Shown: positions 5,872-7,612 of the stretch, one piece after another
Layout of the letters: the number at the start of each line of letters is the position of its first letter
Position numbering within the stretch: position 1 is the first letter of the stretch
Source: Nitrospina sp.
Lineage (GTDB): Bacteria > Nitrospinota > Nitrospinia > Nitrospinales > VA-1
Assembly: GCA_018665625.1 (NCBI GenBank)
Contig: JABJCF010000360.1
Location: 1 to 7,612 of the forward strand
DNA length: 7,612 bases
Reading direction: 5' to 3'
Program-made: the position numbers and the translations under genes
Notes under the pieces: model-generated
The model's database searches: none
Seen by the model: only the letters and a program-made list of their open reading frames with translations
Told to the model about the DNA's origin: nothing

Positions 5872-7239
5872 TTATTTGAAATCCATTTGTTTTATACATG
5901 TATTTCCATACTCATCATTCGCCCCAACAGCAACACTCTTTATATCCGACAGAGAAAGAGTGTCAGCATGAAATGCGTAAAACCAGTTACCAGGTTTAGA
6001 ATCAAAATCAAAATTATCATGAATAAAACGATTTGATTTGGTTTCCATTGCAAGAAATGGTTGTGGTCCAAAAACTTTGCCCTTAATGGTGCTCACTTTA
6101 ATGGAAGGGCAGTCCTCCAGAGTTTCCGGATAAAATTGAAGATCCAGTTCCAAAGGATCATTAGAAACATCTTCTGACCAAATCGCCTTGCGAAAAGCTT
6201 CGATCCCCTCGCAATATTTAAACCTCACCTCCGGATACTTTTTCGAAGCATCCGAAATGAGTTTTTGAAGGTATACCACTTCTGCCTCCAAATTTCTCCA
6301 ATCATGCCCTGCCAAACCTACTAATGTAGGTTGATTAAGATTTTCAGCACGAGCAAAAGCTTTTTCCATTTCCGTTGCATCAATACTTGCGAGCCTATTC
6401 ATTACATTTAATGCACGGCCAATCCATCGGCGACAACTCCCTGGCAATTGGTAGTTGTCATGGCTTGGATGGTAAACAGACCAGTCTGATGGGGCAAGTC
6501 TCCAGTTCCCGGATCTTCCCTTTCGAAAATCTATAGTGTTTTCCAGTTCGGAGTTATCATCAAGTGCCATATTGGATATATCAAAAGGAATCCATTGTTC
6601 CAAAAACCAATGACTATCCGGACGCTCCGTTTGAAACCCTGCCCGATAAACAGAAGGAAACCATCTGCGCTCTATCAATTTTCGACATAGAATCTGAAAA
6701 ATTTCATCCGAGTTGAAATAGGATGTCGCGCAGCGGTGTGCCTCGCGGTAAGTTGACATAGGATGGAAATGCCAGTGAATAGCATCAGGGCAATCTGGGT
6801 TATTCTTCAAAAAGTCCCTATAATGATCAAAAATCTTGTGAAAACCCACATCTCTTTTTCGTGGATTTTTTAGATAACCAACATGATCCATGCAATGCCA
6901 GTTAAATACCCAACCCCCTCCAAACGAATCGGGAACAGCATTCCGAAATTTTTGAGACATGAGCCGTGACAACATTTCATCAATCTTTTCCCAAGAATCG
7001 TTGTAATTCGCGAGGTGGCTCTCTAATACTTTTTGGACTTCTTTTTCTTTCCCCCCTAAATTCATTTCACCTTTTCGAAGTTTTTCTAAATTAGGCTCAG
7101 TGGGACTCACATTGATATTAAAAAGATCTCTAAGGCGCTCAAATTTTGCCTCAACCGATTCATGCAAAGGCCCTTCGGTATCAATAGCATGAACAATCAA
7201 CACTAGTTTATTATTTTTAGGGTCCATTATTTCATTCAT
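5872..7239 (-). CDS. Polysaccharide-deacetylase-like protein (CE4 superfamily, WbmS-like)
   Basis: A 455-residue soluble protein without signal peptide or membrane segment. It resembles uncharacterised carbohydrate esterase 4 (NodB-fold) proteins of O-antigen loci, such as those called WbmS. Supporting motifs are HAIDTEGP (17-24, a metal/catalytic Asp candidate at 20), the histidine cluster HWHFHP (155-160), YRAGFQT (198-204, comparable to the deacetylase R-x-P/G motif) and GLAGHDWRN (308-316, comparable to the C-terminal catalytic His). The last 100 residues look like a separate small domain. A cytoplasmic sugar deacetylase or related hydrolase is plausible; activity is not proven. The start ATG at 7239 has no good ribosome binding site, and another ATG follows four codons later (7227). 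It begins five bases after the sulfotransferase-like stop, so initiation is probably coupled, or reached by the frameshift site described separately. The gene looks more AT-rich than the left operon. Confidence 0.65.
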   Translation of the reverse strand: MNEIMDPKNNKLVLIVHAIDTEGPLHESVEAKFERLRDLFNINVSPTEPNLEKLRKGEMNLGGKEKEVQKVLESHLANYNDSWEKIDEMLSRLMSQKFRNAVPDSFGGGWVFNWHCMDHVGYLKNPRKRDVGFHKIFDHYRDFLKNNPDCPDAIHWHFHPMSTYREAHRCATSYFNSDEIFQILCRKLIERRWFPSVYRAGFQTERPDSHWFLEQWIPFDISNMALDDNSELENTIDFRKGRSGNWRLAPSDWSVYHPSHDNYQLPGSCRRWIGRALNVMNRLASIDATEMEKAFARAENLNQPTLVGLAGHDWRNLEAEVVYLQKLISDASKKYPEVRFKYCEGIEAFRKAIWSEDVSNDPLELDLQFYPETLEDCPSIKVSTIKGKVFGPQPFLAMETKSNRFIHDNFDFDSKPGNWFYAFHADTLSLSDIKSVAVGANDEYGNTCIKQMDFK

Positions 7240-7244
7240 AAAAA

Positions 7245-7612
7245 TTACGGTTTTTTTTCTTCCTGGATTTTTTGTTCGTCAGAAACCTTCTTTTCCCAGT
7301 TTTCCCTGTTAAGCGGATCGGTGGGGAAAGCTTGAACCCCTCTTCCCGTTATGATCCAGTTTTGGAAAAACTGAAAAATAGTTTCGTCACTGGCAATCAA
7401 TTTTAAAGTTTTCGGCCAATCAATTTCATTTGATATTCTGGAATAATCAAATTCACACAAAGCCTTACCACAAACTCCTTCTACAAATTGAACTTCAGAT
7501 TCAGATAATTTGGATTTCCATCGGGTGAAAGATTTCTCAATGTTAAAGGAATCTTTTTTAGAATTCTCCTGTGCCGTTGAATTGGAATACCAAGGATTTC
7601 CATAAGCATCCA
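7245..7612 (-). CDS. Probable sulfotransferase, C-terminal 121 residues only (5' end outside window)
   Basis: The frame is open from the right window edge (first full codon at 7610) to TAA at 7247-7245. An internal TTG at 7460 could be taken as a start but is not one, because coding similarity continues upstream of it. The segment GNPWYSNSTA followed by FTRWKSKLSESEVQFVEGVCG and then FDY is typical of the end of PAPS-dependent sulfotransferases: an NSS-like motif, an R-W pair, an L-S-x-x-E helix and an aromatic close. The family transfers sulfate from PAPS to a carbohydrate or other acceptor; the PAPS-binding N-terminal motifs lie outside the window. A hydrophilic tail of about 60 residues, rich in Lys and Glu, follows and is longer than usual. 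Its placement before the deacetylase-like gene suggests a glycan-modification pair. Assignment rests on the C-terminal pattern only. Confidence 0.6.
   Translation of the reverse strand, partial: DAYGNPWYSNSTAQENSKKDSFNIEKSFTRWKSKLSESEVQFVEGVCGKALCEFDYSRISNEIDWPKTLKLIASDETIFQFFQNWIITGRGVQAFPTDPLNRENWEKKVSDEQKIQEEKKP
7251..7257 (-). other. Possible -1 frameshift (slippery) heptamer A AAA AAA
   Basis: Within an A8 run at the end of the sulfotransferase-like gene, the zero frame reads GAA AAA AAA CCG TAA. This is the A AAA AAA slippery arrangement. After a -1 shift the frame continues ACC GTA ATT TTT ATG and enters the deacetylase-like gene without a stop. No clear stimulatory stem-loop was found, so use in the cell is unproven. 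Confidence 0.35.

Noticed and set aside
7458..7460. TTG at 7460 as the start of a small 71-residue gene
   Set aside because: The frame stays open to the window edge and the upstream residues carry sulfotransferase-like motifs, so this is the end of a larger gene.
1..7612. CRISPR array, tRNA/rRNA genes, insertion sequences or attachment sites
   Set aside because: No spaced direct repeats, RNA gene signatures, transposase frames or terminal inverted repeats were seen on either strand.

Overview
All recognisable genes in this window lie on the minus strand, so it reads from right to left. The content is surface-glycan biosynthesis typical of a Gram-negative bacterium (O-antigen, capsule or flagellin-glycan type accessory DNA). 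Base composition is moderately AT-rich, and the right-hand block looks more AT-rich than the left by eye. Nothing in the sequence identifies the genus.

Right block (about 5872-7612): the C-terminal end of a probable sulfotransferase runs off the right edge. Five bases after its stop begins a 455-residue protein with polysaccharide-deacetylase-like (carbohydrate esterase 4, WbmS-like) motifs. Their junction carries an A8 run containing the heptamer A AAA AAA. A -1 shift there would enter the downstream reading frame and bypass the stop.

Non-coding gap (5539-5871): AT-rich, 333 bases, no convincing gene. It holds a perfect 24-bp palindrome overlapping a good sigma70-like promoter that points toward the left operon. 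It also has a strong ribosome binding site in front of the first gene of that operon.

Left block (1-5538): six genes with no intergenic space. In order they are a nucleotide-sugar 6-dehydrogenase, an extended short-chain dehydrogenase (SDR), a LegC-type PLP aminotransferase, a NeuD/PglD-type acetyltransferase, a NeuB/LegI-type synthase, and the first 110 codons of NeuC/LegG (hydrolysing UDP-sugar 2-epimerase), which runs off the left edge. All five junctions overlap: one TAATG and four ATGA. The last four genes are the standard set for legionaminic-acid-like nonulosonic acids: 4-amination, N-acetylation, 2-epimerisation with UDP release, then condensation with phosphoenolpyruvate. The CMP-activating enzyme is not in view and may lie beyond position 1.

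The most interesting point is the head of the operon. Where a 4,6-dehydratase (LegB type) is expected there is a UDP-sugar C6 dehydrogenase coupled to an SDR whose C-terminus resembles uronate decarboxylases and epimerases. The pair may make a separate sugar for the same glycan, or may feed an unusual precursor (a uronate or 4-keto-pentose) into the LegC-NeuD-NeuC-NeuB steps. The second possibility would give an atypical ulosonic acid and is inference only.
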